From the NCBI RefSeq assembly GCF_030296915.1, contig NZ_AP028031.1, positions 1,855,501 to 1,919,500 on the forward strand: a stretch of DNA of 64,000 bases. The letters run 5' to 3'. The notes under the pieces are model-generated. The model searched no databases, was not told where the DNA came from, and saw nothing but the letters and a program-made list of their open reading frames with translations. This document shows positions 53,599 through 61,890 of the stretch, piece after piece; position 1 is the stretch's first letter, and each line of letters begins with the position of its first letter. The position numbers and the translations under genes were made by a program. This stretch comes from Anaerostipes hadrus ATCC 29173 = JCM 17467 (lineage in GTDB: Bacteria; Bacillota; Clostridia; Lachnospirales; Lachnospiraceae).

Positions 53599-56500
53599 TT
53601 ATATACTCTTATGAATACATTGTACTAATGTTTTTTCAACCTTATCAATCTGAAATGGTTTCGCTAAGTGTGCATTCATCCCTGCTGCAAAACATTTCTT
53701 TGCATCTTCTTCAAATGCATTTGCTGTCATAGCGATGATCGGTATCTGTGCTGCATCGTCTCGTTTGATGGATCGAATCTCCTTGGTCGCTGTCAATCCA
53801 TCCATAACCGGCATCATAATATCCATTAATATCGCATCAAATGTTCCTTGTGGAGCATTCTTAAATTGATCCACTGCCTGTTGCCCATCTTCCACAACAG
53901 TGACATTGGCTCCATCATCCGTCAGAAGTGTCTGTATGATTTCTGCATTCAATTGATTATCCTCGGCAACTAATAAGTTTAAACCACGAATATCTGCTTG
54001 CTCCACTATCTTCTCAGCCACTGGCTGTTCTTTCTTCTGTGCGATTTCAAATGGAATCGTAATCACAAAGGTAGATCCCATTCCTTTCTCGCTTGTCACT
54101 TTGATTTCTCCATGCATCTGTTCTACCAGTCCCTTGACGATCGACATTCCAAGCCCAGTCCCCTGATATACACTTCGGGCATCCATCTTTTCCTGTGAAA
54201 ATGGCTCAAAAATATGATCGATATAATCTTTACTGATACCAATTCCCGTGTCTTTGATCGTCCAACGATACGTACAGATCTTATCATGAACATCCATTTG
54301 TTCCATCTTTGTAGAAATAGTTCCACCCGGATGATTATATTTAATACAGTTTCCATAAATATTCAATAAGATCTGACGAAGATGCAATGGGCTTGCATAT
54401 ACATATGGATATCTGTCATCTATGTTATCTTCTTCATAGTTCCATCGGATTCCTGCCTCTAGAACCCGCTCTCTGATCATCGTCTCAACTTCCCGCATCA
54501 GTTTCTTCACAGCAATCTCTTGGTGTGCCAGTGTGATCTGACCTTCCTCGATCTTACTCATCTGCAATACATCGTTGATCAGAGAAAGCAGATGTTTGGC
54601 AGCAGTTTCCATTTTCTTATGATTCTCTAATACCAGTTTCTGATCATCGAAATGTTTTTCATTGATATTTAGAAGTCCAATGATTCCATTTAATGGTGTT
54701 CTGATATCATGGCTCATACGGCTTAAGAAATCGGTCTTCGCCTGACTTGCTGTACGCATTTCGTCAAATGCTGCCTGTAAACGTGCGTGTTCTAATTCTT
54801 CTTGTTTATGTCTTTGCGATGTATCCTGTAAGAGCGTGATCGCATAAACTGTCGGAATCTCGCTCATTGTCTCTTCATCGTATACCACGATCTGTGTCAT
54901 AAGAATTGTTTTTTGTACCCAGCGAATACTTCCATCATCTTCATGAAAACAATATTCCACAGAAATATTTGTGTCACCATTGTTGTATCTCTCCAGCAGT
55001 TTTTTCGTATCATTTGTCATATTATACTCTGCTTTTGTCTCCTTCGTGACTTTTTTCTCATATTCTGCACAGTAATCCTGATAATTACATGGTAATGGAT
55101 AATCAAGAAACAGCTCTTTGTTCTTTTGCTCTTTTCCCTTTAGAATAATATTTTTCTCCAGAATATCTGTCTTTAGATTGACCGTATAGATCACATCGGA
55201 TAATTCCAAAAGTGCATCGACATAACTGTCATTTTCAATGATTGATTGTTTTAGCTGTTCATAATAAATCTGTAACTGTTCTCTGGCCCCTGTCTGATCG
55301 TCAGCTCCTTTTCGGATGATTTCAAATGCCAGAAGAAAATGATGTAATTTCTTATCTTCATCCCAGTCAACTGGGATCAATGTCATACGCTTATAGAATC
55401 CTTCTTCCTGCATATCATATTGATATTCCTGTACATCCTGTTTCTCCTTCATCTTCTCTTGAAGTCTTGTGATCTGAAGCCTTTCCCAAATGTTCTTCTG
55501 CTCATCTTTCCCAATCTTTTCCTGTACGATCTGCTCTACTGCACTGGAATACGCACCATCTAAAGCTAAGAAAAAGTTTTCACTGGAACGGATCACACGA
55601 TATGTATCCAGCTTAGCATCACAATATAAACAGTCTAAAAAGTTCTTTCCATGTTGATTCAGCAGTTTTAATAATTGATAATTCAACCGCTTCTCTTCAA
55701 GTGCTTCTTCCCGTTTCACATGGTTTTTATTGATGTACATATTTTTATCTGCATCATTGAATAATTCTCTCATTGTTTTGCCAGGATAATCACTTGCCAT
55801 AGCAAAACCCGCTGCATAACTTAACGGAATCTCTCGATGTTCTTTGGATTCTGCTGCTATATCTTTGCGAAGATCTTCAAATAGCTTTCTCACCGCTTGT
55901 TTATCAAGCCCCTGCAGCACTGCGATAAATTCGTCTCCCCCAAGTCTTCCGACAAAATGTTCCGATGGTATGGAAGATCGCAGACAAACAGCAAACCGAT
56001 AAATATACGCATCTCCTGCATCATGTCCCATACTATCGTTGATCCGACGGAGATTATTAAGGTCAAAACTGCATACAATAATATCCTCTGGTGGATTCAG
56101 TTCACCTAATATCTCTTCACATTTATTCTTATTCGGAAGTCCTGTTGCATTATCTAAATAAGCTTTATGCCGCAATATACGGTTCATCGCCGCAAAACGG
56201 ACCGCTTTAATAAACTCATATCCGATCAGCAGCATCAATACAACGATATCTGCTGTGATGAATTTCTCAAGAGTTGCTAATGACGTTGCTTTTCTCTGTG
56301 CATATACTTCCGCAAGACCTGTTGCCTCATCACAGATCTTAAAGAATCTCTCGCTCTTTGAAATGATATCTGTATGCTCATAGCCGACCGTCCGCACACG
56401 ATAAATTTCTTTGTGTAAGGAAATAAAATATTCATCCAGTTCCTTCATCTTATCCTGAAAATCATCATCCTTTAATCGTACGAGTTTTAATTGGTCATTG

Positions 56501-56754
56501 CCATGACGCAGCCCTTCGATAAAGGACTGCACTTCCTTGATCAGCTCATCTTCTCGCTGTCCGGAATTCTCTAGCTTAATAATCCTTTGTGTTTCTCCCC
56601 TTATTAACCCTGCATAATTTACAACGCGGGCTGTTCCCTGAATGTTCGAGACCAACTGCATCAGGATGACGATAAAGACCACTAAAAGTACCGTCAGAAT
56701 ACCGATGCCGATATGGATCATATTTGGTTTTTTTCTTTTTGCCGTATCAGACAT
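53599..56754 (-). CDS. Hybrid sensor kinase with GGDEF, PAS-like, histidine kinase and receiver domains
   Basis: This 1051-residue membrane protein begins with a helix (residues 12-33), an extracytoplasmic helical region of about 140 residues, and a second helix near 170. A GGDEF domain follows (about 195-350), with an intact RLGGDEFIAVL motif. A PAS-like region (about 500-640) comes next, then a histidine kinase core with FLSRMSHDIRTPLNGIIG near 685 and ATPase motifs GTGLGMSIVKGL. The C-terminal receiver domain starts LLVAEDNQLNAE and has the Asp in ILMDIMMPVMDG. An RxxD inhibitory site is not seen before GGDEF. Whether it makes cyclic di-GMP is not known. The gene directly follows the broken ATPase gene. 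Confidence 0.9.
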   Translation of the reverse strand: MSDTAKRKKPNMIHIGIGILTVLLVVFIVILMQLVSNIQGTARVVNYAGLIRGETQRIIKLENSGQREDELIKEVQSFIEGLRHGNDQLKLVRLKDDDFQDKMKELDEYFISLHKEIYRVRTVGYEHTDIISKSERFFKICDEATGLAEVYAQRKATSLATLEKFITADIVVLMLLIGYEFIKAVRFAAMNRILRHKAYLDNATGLPNKNKCEEILGELNPPEDIIVCSFDLNNLRRINDSMGHDAGDAYIYRFAVCLRSSIPSEHFVGRLGGDEFIAVLQGLDKQAVRKLFEDLRKDIAAESKEHREIPLSYAAGFAMASDYPGKTMRELFNDADKNMYINKNHVKREEALEEKRLNYQLLKLLNQHGKNFLDCLYCDAKLDTYRVIRSSENFFLALDGAYSSAVEQIVQEKIGKDEQKNIWERLQITRLQEKMKEKQDVQEYQYDMQEEGFYKRMTLIPVDWDEDKKLHHFLLAFEIIRKGADDQTGAREQLQIYYEQLKQSIIENDSYVDALLELSDVIYTVNLKTDILEKNIILKGKEQKNKELFLDYPLPCNYQDYCAEYEKKVTKETKAEYNMTNDTKKLLERYNNGDTNISVEYCFHEDDGSIRWVQKTILMTQIVVYDEETMSEIPTVYAITLLQDTSQRHKQEELEHARLQAAFDEMRTASQAKTDFLSRMSHDIRTPLNGIIGLLNINEKHFDDQKLVLENHKKMETAAKHLLSLINDVLQMSKIEEGQITLAHQEIAVKKLMREVETMIRERVLEAGIRWNYEEDNIDDRYPYVYASPLHLRQILLNIYGNCIKYNHPGGTISTKMEQMDVHDKICTYRWTIKDTGIGISKDYIDHIFEPFSQEKMDARSVYQGTGLGMSIVKGLVEQMHGEIKVTSEKGMGSTFVITIPFEIAQKKEQPVAEKIVEQADIRGLNLLVAEDNQLNAEIIQTLLTDDGANVTVVEDGQQAVDQFKNAPQGTFDAILMDIMMPVMDGLTATKEIRSIKRDDAAQIPIIAMTANAFEEDAKKCFAAGMNAHLAKPFQIDKVEKTLVQCIHKSI

Positions 56755-56760
56755 AAACTT

Positions 56761-57512
56761 TTATTCCCCTATCACTACTTTAGAAAATTTCTTATAACAT
56801 GCAATCCCGTACTTGATGAAATTTATCATTCCATCCTGCTTTAGTTTCGCTGTATAATCTTTTTCCTCAATCTGTCTTAATGCTTCATCACACGCAGCAT
56901 CCAGATTCCCACCATCTTTTCTTGAGACATCCGAAAACCACTCTCTGATCTTCTTTACAAAAAAATTCCTGATCTCTCGGTTTGGAATTATCAGATGGTA
57001 TTTTCCACTTTCTGTACGGCCTTTGTGTGTCAGATATCCTGTGGATCCATTGACTGATCATACTTAAGCTGATCTATATAATTTATGACATCCCATGGGC
57101 AATATATATCAGCATTACCAAAATGATATCCATCATACCATTCCTTTATTTCTTTTAAATGTGATGTCAATCCATAATCATCCAGTATTTTCTTTACCTC
57201 ATGATCTGTAAAACCAAAATCCCTCGAATCATAGAAATCATTTGTTGATAATAACGCTTCACAAAGGGATTTGTTTTTAGCAATATACAGCCCTTCAAAC
57301 AATAAAGCATCCGCACCTATCTCAAAAAAGGAACGCAACATACTCATATTTAATGTCTTTCCAAAACGACGAGGACGCGTAAACAGTGTTACCTCTCCAC
57401 CCATTTCTACAAGTTGTTCTATCAGCTTTGTCTTGTCTATATAATAAAATCTGTTTCTTCTGATTTTTTCGAAACTATCAACACCTACTGGTAATTTCAA
57501 AGTGTCTGCCAT
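56761..57512 (-). pseudogene. AAA-ATPase-like/PD-(D/E)XK nuclease family protein, internally deleted
   Basis: The first 160 codons encode the N-terminal AAA-ATPase-like domain of this family: KLPVGVDSFEKIRRNRFYYI, Walker-like TLFTRPRRFGKTLNMSML, and EWYDGYHFGNADIYCPWDVI. The frame then stops (QDI, TGA). In another frame the family's C-terminal nuclease part resumes at GYLTHKGRTESGKYHLIIP and runs through YTAKLKQDGMINFIKYGIAC to a stop at 56761. Members of 500 or more residues are typical; the middle is gone, apparently at a short repeat of CAGGAT-like bases. The start at 57512 follows GGAGGTGTAT. Parts of it may be translated, but normal function is unlikely. Confidence 0.85.
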
Positions 57513-57600
57513 ATACACCTCCACTATGCTCGCCCATGGAAATCTTTCTTTTATGCTATAATTTACAAAACATTATAACATGATGTGTAGTGAGATACAA

Positions 57601-58158
57601 TCAAACAAAAATCTTCCGTTTATACACGATTGGATCATCATATCCAAATGTTCTTCTTCCATTTACTTCTATGATCTCTGATACCTCCAGACTATCCTCT
57701 GAAAATCTTTCCCATAATTTAAAGATCATAACTGGTGAAAACTGGCTTGTACTGCCGCCTTCCCAGACACCATCCTTCTCGCGATAAAGTGCTGGTGTGA
57801 ATTTTTTTGATTCGTTCAGTTCACTGTAATCTACTGCTTTCATAGAATCATAAGAAAATGTATTCTTATCTTCTCCATTCGGAATATCGTAGGAAGAAAG
57901 CACAATTCCTTCATTATTTTCTGAAATAAGAAAAAGATGTGGTGATGTGTGGCTTTTTCCATCTGTTTTATAGTAACTTTCTTCTACAACAAATGTACCA
58001 TTGAAGTTTTCTGGGAGATTTTTGATTTTATCGTTACATGCTGTATTGATGTGTTTTGCATATGGATAGGTTTTTCCTTCTGCCTGCATTTTGTCAAATT
58101 GTTCTTTGTTGTCAAAATGACCAGTCATTAACTTTATAAAATCTGTAAGTTTGCTCAT
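57601..58158 (-). CDS. Unknown protein with CpeT/CpcT-like features
   Basis: The 185-residue product has no signal peptide or membrane segment. The pattern TDFIKLMTGHFDNKEQFDKM, then NFNGTFVVEESYYKTDGKSH and PHLFLISENNEGIVLSSYD is reminiscent of the CpeT/CpcT fold, which in cyanobacteria attaches bilin to phycobiliproteins. That chemistry is not expected in this host, so any role would be different. This resemblance is a weak pattern reading. The gene stands alone between remnants. A good GGAAGATC site precedes the ATG. Confidence 0.45.
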   Translation of the reverse strand: MSKLTDFIKLMTGHFDNKEQFDKMQAEGKTYPYAKHINTACNDKIKNLPENFNGTFVVEESYYKTDGKSHTSPHLFLISENNEGIVLSSYDIPNGEDKNTFSYDSMKAVDYSELNESKKFTPALYREKDGVWEGGSTSQFSPVMIFKLWERFSEDSLEVSEIIEVNGRRTFGYDDPIVYKRKIFV

Positions 58159-58233
58159 GATCTTCCTCCGTAAATTTAAATTTCTTTAATTATACTCTTG
58201 TGAAATTTTTTTGTAAAATATTTTCCTATGTAT

Positions 58234-58472
58234 TTATTGAATATCCGCTAATTTCTTTGTAACTCTAACCTGAATTTCCGTATAGTATGATAATTCTATT
58301 TCATCACCATTATTATTTTTTGCTTCAAAATATTTTATGTCACTGTCGTCAGTTTCAATATCTGAAAATTTTGTTTTTACTTTTTCTACATATGCTTCAA
58401 ATTGTCTACGACTAACCCCATATCCATTAAACGAAAAATAAGCACTAATCCTAACAATATTTTCTTCTTCAT
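58234..58472 (-). pseudogene. Small protein remnant, frameshifted
   Basis: A start MKKKILLGLVLIFRLMD, with a good GGAGAAATGAAT site, looks like a signal-type N-terminus but stops after about 25 codons. A second frame over the same bases continues FSFNGYGVSRRQFEAYVEKV and on to VRVTKKLADIQ and a stop. One frameshift would join them, so the region may be a broken small secreted protein. I do not recognise the family. Confidence 0.4.
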
Positions 58473-58517
58473 ATTCATTTCTCCTTCTTTTGTTTGGTTA
58501 CAATTGTACACTTCTGA

Positions 58518-58550
58518 ATAAAAAGAAATCCCCACCATAATGGTGAGGAT
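58518..58550 (-). terminator. Terminator in the gene-free stretch
   Basis: Nine-base arms (58528-58536 and 58542-58550) with one G-U form a stem. On the minus strand a T-rich run follows. It would end transcripts coming from the HAD hydrolase side. Confidence 0.65.
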
Positions 58551-58562
58551 GTAATAAATCCG

Positions 58563-58715
58563 TTATTCAATTCCTTTTGATAATTTCGTCAACCTTTGAT
58601 TTTCCAGTATTTCATCAATATCGCCCAGATCATATTTTCTGTGGTTCACTGCTACGATGATGCATGCATCCCGCTTGTCTTTTGCATATAATGGTTTCAT
58701 CGTACGCTTTTCCAT
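58563..58715 (-). CDS. Possible 50-residue protein downstream of the HAD hydrolase
   Basis: A frame of 50 codons, MEKRTMKPLYAKDKRDACII ending RLTKLSKGIE, lies between the HAD gene and a terminator. Just upstream in another frame, directly after the HAD stop, DEGDEFCPRCDANLTLQKRY looks like a zinc-ribbon fragment. No ribosome binding site is clear. It may be a remnant rather than a gene. Confidence 0.3.
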   Translation of the reverse strand: MEKRTMKPLYAKDKRDACIIVAVNHRKYDLGDIDEILENQRLTKLSKGIE

Positions 58716-58786
58716 ATTCAGTATCTTTTCTGCAATGTAAGATTTGCATCACAACGAGGACAGAATTCATCGCCCTCATCTGCTGC

Positions 58787-59563
58787 TCAAATCAGTCTCT
58801 TTTCCAAACAATAATGATAAATTCCATCCTCCGAAACATCTCCACAGATTTCATCTGCCACTGCTTTCAGATCATCGGATGCATTTGCCATTGCAATTCC
58901 ATTGCCAACTGCTTTTAACATTTCGATATCGTTATTGCCATCCCCAAATGCCATAGCCTGAGATTTATCTATGCCATAATGTTTTAACATTTTCTCAATC
59001 CCTGCTCCTTTTCCTGCATTGACCGGTATGATGTCAACTGCTCGATCCCACCATGCCGTAATCTCAGCTCCCTGGACACCTTTTAAGATCTCTTGATACT
59101 CTTCTACTCTTGCACCCATCAACACTTGATAAACTTTTTCTTTTTTTATATCTTCGAAATCTTCTGCTACATCAACTTCGGCATTCCCAAATGCATAGTA
59201 ATCGATCAAGTCCTGATCTTTTCCATTTGCAGCCATACGGTCTTTCGTTGCTAATGCAACTGGCTTTCCCATTTTGTCTGCATTTTTAATGATCCTTTCA
59301 ATATCTTTTAATGGAATACAATTGCTATAGAGTGTTCCACTGTGATCATAGCAATAAGACCCATTGTATGTAAGAAATGCATCAAACTCAACTCCTTCAA
59401 AATGTGGGACAAGCATCGGTCCTCTTCCTGTTGCCAAACAAAGTTTGACTCCTTTTTCCTGTAGTCGCTTTAATGCTTCTAATGTTTTTTCTGAAATCGT
59501 ATCTTGATCCATAGCGATCAATGTACCATCAATGTCAAAAAATATGATTTTAATATCTTTCAT
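58787..59563 (-). CDS. Cof-type HAD-IIB family phosphatase
   Basis: The 258-residue protein is a Cof-like HAD phosphatase that cleaves phosphate from sugar phosphates or cofactors. Motif I is IIFFDIDGTLIAM at residues 5-17, motif II is in KLCLATGRGPML near 40, and motif IV is AMAFGDGNNDIEMLKAVGNGI near 210. The cap is of type IIB. It forms a loose group with the phospholipase D-like and YjjG-like genes upstream, with gaps of 33 and 46 bp. The substrate is unknown. Confidence 0.9.
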   Translation of the reverse strand: MKDIKIIFFDIDGTLIAMDQDTISEKTLEALKRLQEKGVKLCLATGRGPMLVPHFEGVEFDAFLTYNGSYCYDHSGTLYSNCIPLKDIERIIKNADKMGKPVALATKDRMAANGKDQDLIDYYAFGNAEVDVAEDFEDIKKEKVYQVLMGARVEEYQEILKGVQGAEITAWWDRAVDIIPVNAGKGAGIEKMLKHYGIDKSQAMAFGDGNNDIEMLKAVGNGIAMANASDDLKAVADEICGDVSEDGIYHYCLEKRLI

Positions 59564-59596
59564 GTCTTTCTTTTCCTTCTATATTATGATGAGAGT

Positions 59597-60994
59597 TTAC
59601 GCTAAATAACGAAATGCCTGTATGATATAAGACAAAATCTTGATCATACCCTGCTTTTTGCTATCCATCGTGCGTTCTGCTACATCCTTGTCATTTTGAT
59701 AACTTCCATCTTGATTCACTTTCAAAGATCCGCTTTTTAATCTGCTAAAATCTTCTTCCAGCTGTTTTGTGATCTCTTTTCCTTGTACAACAAGCATCGT
59801 TTCTGTGTCTACATAGGTACTTCTGCAATCAAAGTTGTAAGAACCAACCACTGCTATATCATCATCAATGATCAGAGATTTTCCGTGTGTGGAATGTCTG
59901 CCCATATATTCATACAGTGACACTCCTGTACCTAAAATCTTTGATCGGTTCTTTTGATAATCTGCTGATGCACAAATATTATCTCCTGATGCGATTGAAT
60001 TCAAGATCATTGTTGTGTTCGGAACCTGTTGTTTCACCTGTGCGATCCCTTCGTACATTTCTTTGGAAAACACTGCATATGGTGTATGAATGATAACTTT
60101 GCTTTTTGCCTGTAACATCAACTGCTTCAGCGTTTCAAATACAACTGGTTCTTTTCCATAAATTGTTGTCGGATTGGTTACCAGTGTTGTTTTCTTCGTT
60201 GGAACTGTAATCTTTTGATAATCATAATCTGGAACTTTCACTTTCTCTGCATGGGATAAAAGGCGCTTGACTTCCTTCTCTTTTTTATTCTTTGAGCATG
60301 TACTAAATTTTGTTTTGCAGACTTCTAAGTTCCAGACTTTTTGAAAATATCTTCTGATCTGTCCGACTGCACCTTGATCTTTTGATCCTTGATTGACGAT
60401 CAGAATCTCCCTGTCTATACCTTTGCTTTTTCCTTTGTGTGTTCCAAGGAAATAATCAAACATATTTCTGCCACCCATTAAGAGATACTTATGATCTGCC
60501 ACAATATATTTGTCATGCAGACATCCATTGATCGTCCATGGTTTCAAAAGATTTGGCGTGTTATAAAAACGAATTTCAACATTTGGCTCACTTCCAACTG
60601 CTGCAAAAATATCCTTTCCTGTCATATGGATCGTTCCATAAAGCCCATCAACCAGAATCTTTATCTTGACGCCTCGTCTGGATGCTTTGAGTAATTCTGA
60701 AAAAATATCATCACTGCTGCTTCCTTCACGGATATCAAAGGTTGATAGAATGATCTCTTTCTTTGCTTTTCGTATCATATCCAACCGCAGATCAAGTGCT
60801 TCCTGATTATCACTGACGATCTTTGCTCGGTCTGATCCATTTTCGTTTGATGTTGAATAAAATGTTTCCGTATGAATCTTTGACTTATTTGTTTTGCTTA
60901 CCGATTGCATATGTATAAATGGTACAAGCATTCCAATGATCACATACAAAATAAACAAAATCAGAACGATTCCTGCTATTTTTAATTTTTTCAT
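59597..60994 (-). CDS. Phospholipase D-like (cardiolipin synthase-related) membrane-anchored protein
   Basis: The 465-residue product has an N-terminal membrane anchor (residues 5-27) and two HKD phosphatidyltransferase motifs: HDKYIVADHKYLLMGGRN near residue 170 and HGKSLIIDDDIAVVGSYNFD near residue 365. This arrangement is that of the PLD superfamily, including cardiolipin synthases. Unlike the common bacterial cardiolipin synthase it has a single N-terminal helix, so it may be a phospholipase instead. It follows the YjjG-like gene by 46 bp. Confidence 0.87.
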   Translation of the reverse strand: MKKLKIAGIVLILFILYVIIGMLVPFIHMQSVSKTNKSKIHTETFYSTSNENGSDRAKIVSDNQEALDLRLDMIRKAKKEIILSTFDIREGSSSDDIFSELLKASRRGVKIKILVDGLYGTIHMTGKDIFAAVGSEPNVEIRFYNTPNLLKPWTINGCLHDKYIVADHKYLLMGGRNMFDYFLGTHKGKSKGIDREILIVNQGSKDQGAVGQIRRYFQKVWNLEVCKTKFSTCSKNKKEKEVKRLLSHAEKVKVPDYDYQKITVPTKKTTLVTNPTTIYGKEPVVFETLKQLMLQAKSKVIIHTPYAVFSKEMYEGIAQVKQQVPNTTMILNSIASGDNICASADYQKNRSKILGTGVSLYEYMGRHSTHGKSLIIDDDIAVVGSYNFDCRSTYVDTETMLVVQGKEITKQLEEDFSRLKSGSLKVNQDGSYQNDKDVAERTMDSKKQGMIKILSYIIQAFRYLA

Positions 60995-61040
60995 TGTTCT
61001 AAAATCCTTATTTTAATTTAGATAAATAATTTTACTGTCT

Positions 61041-61724
61041 CTATTTTAACATCTTTAATAAAGATTTTAAACTATTGATTTCATAATCGGGTTTTGGTTG
61101 TGGATCTTCTGTCAGATCTTGTGCTCTGTGAAACCAGATTGTCTTGATCCCTGCATTGATCCCGCCTTGAATATCAGAACTCAAGCTGTCTCCAATGATC
61201 GCTGTGTTCTCCTTCTTAAAATCTGGAATCTTAGAAAAACATTTCTCAAAATATTCAATGCTTGGTTTGTTATATCCAATTTCCTCGGAAATAAAAACAC
61301 CTTGCAGATACTTCTCAATTCCTGAACTTTTTAATCTTCCTCTTTGTACAGACAATGTTCCATTCGTTACAAGATAGATACGAAATCTCTTTGATAATTC
61401 CTGTAAAACTTCTTCGGCTCCTTCGATAAAATAGTGTCCCTGTCCTAAATAGTCCTGATAATGTTTTGCCACTTCCTGTGGTGATGCTTTTATATCAAAT
61501 TCTTGAAATAAAAGCTTAAATCTGCGCATTTTTACTTCTTCTCTTGTCATTTTCCCTTGTTCCAACAATTTCCATTGAGCAAGATTAATCTTATGATAGC
61601 AATCACGCATCTCATTCGTCACAGAAATTCCTACATCACCTAATGCCCTTGTAATTGCATTGGCTTCTGCTTTATCAAAATCCAGTAATGTATTGTCTAA
61701 ATCAAATAATAATGTATCGATCAT
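61041..61724 (-). CDS. YjjG-type HAD nucleotidase
   Basis: This 227-residue HAD phosphatase has motif I LLFDLDNTLLDF at the start, motif II in YLVTNGTLSVQRGRL near 115, and motif IV AIIGDSLSSDIQGGINAGI near 175. It matches YjjG, which removes phosphate from noncanonical pyrimidine nucleotides and helps cleanse the nucleotide pool. Specific substrate is inferred from the family. It is the first gene of the small run YjjG-PLD-Cof. Confidence 0.9.
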   Translation of the reverse strand: MIDTLLFDLDNTLLDFDKAEANAITRALGDVGISVTNEMRDCYHKINLAQWKLLEQGKMTREEVKMRRFKLLFQEFDIKASPQEVAKHYQDYLGQGHYFIEGAEEVLQELSKRFRIYLVTNGTLSVQRGRLKSSGIEKYLQGVFISEEIGYNKPSIEYFEKCFSKIPDFKKENTAIIGDSLSSDIQGGINAGIKTIWFHRAQDLTEDPQPKPDYEINSLKSLLKMLK

Positions 61725-61814
61725 AAATCAATCTCCCTTTTAATATATAGTGATATTATAACATGATGTAAGTATCAAAAGTATAAATTATGTTTGTCCT
61801 TGCACATATATCCA

Positions 61815-61848
61815 AAAAGAGATTCATCATAATTGATGAATCTCTTTT
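61815..61848. terminator. Terminator after ppdK (bidirectional)
   Basis: Fifteen-base arms (61815-61829 and 61834-61848) with a four-base loop are flanked by A and T runs. It ends the ppdK transcript on the minus strand. Confidence 0.88.
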
Positions 61849-61890
61849 CGTTAGAATGAATTGTTATAGATTATATGAATAATGATCGAC

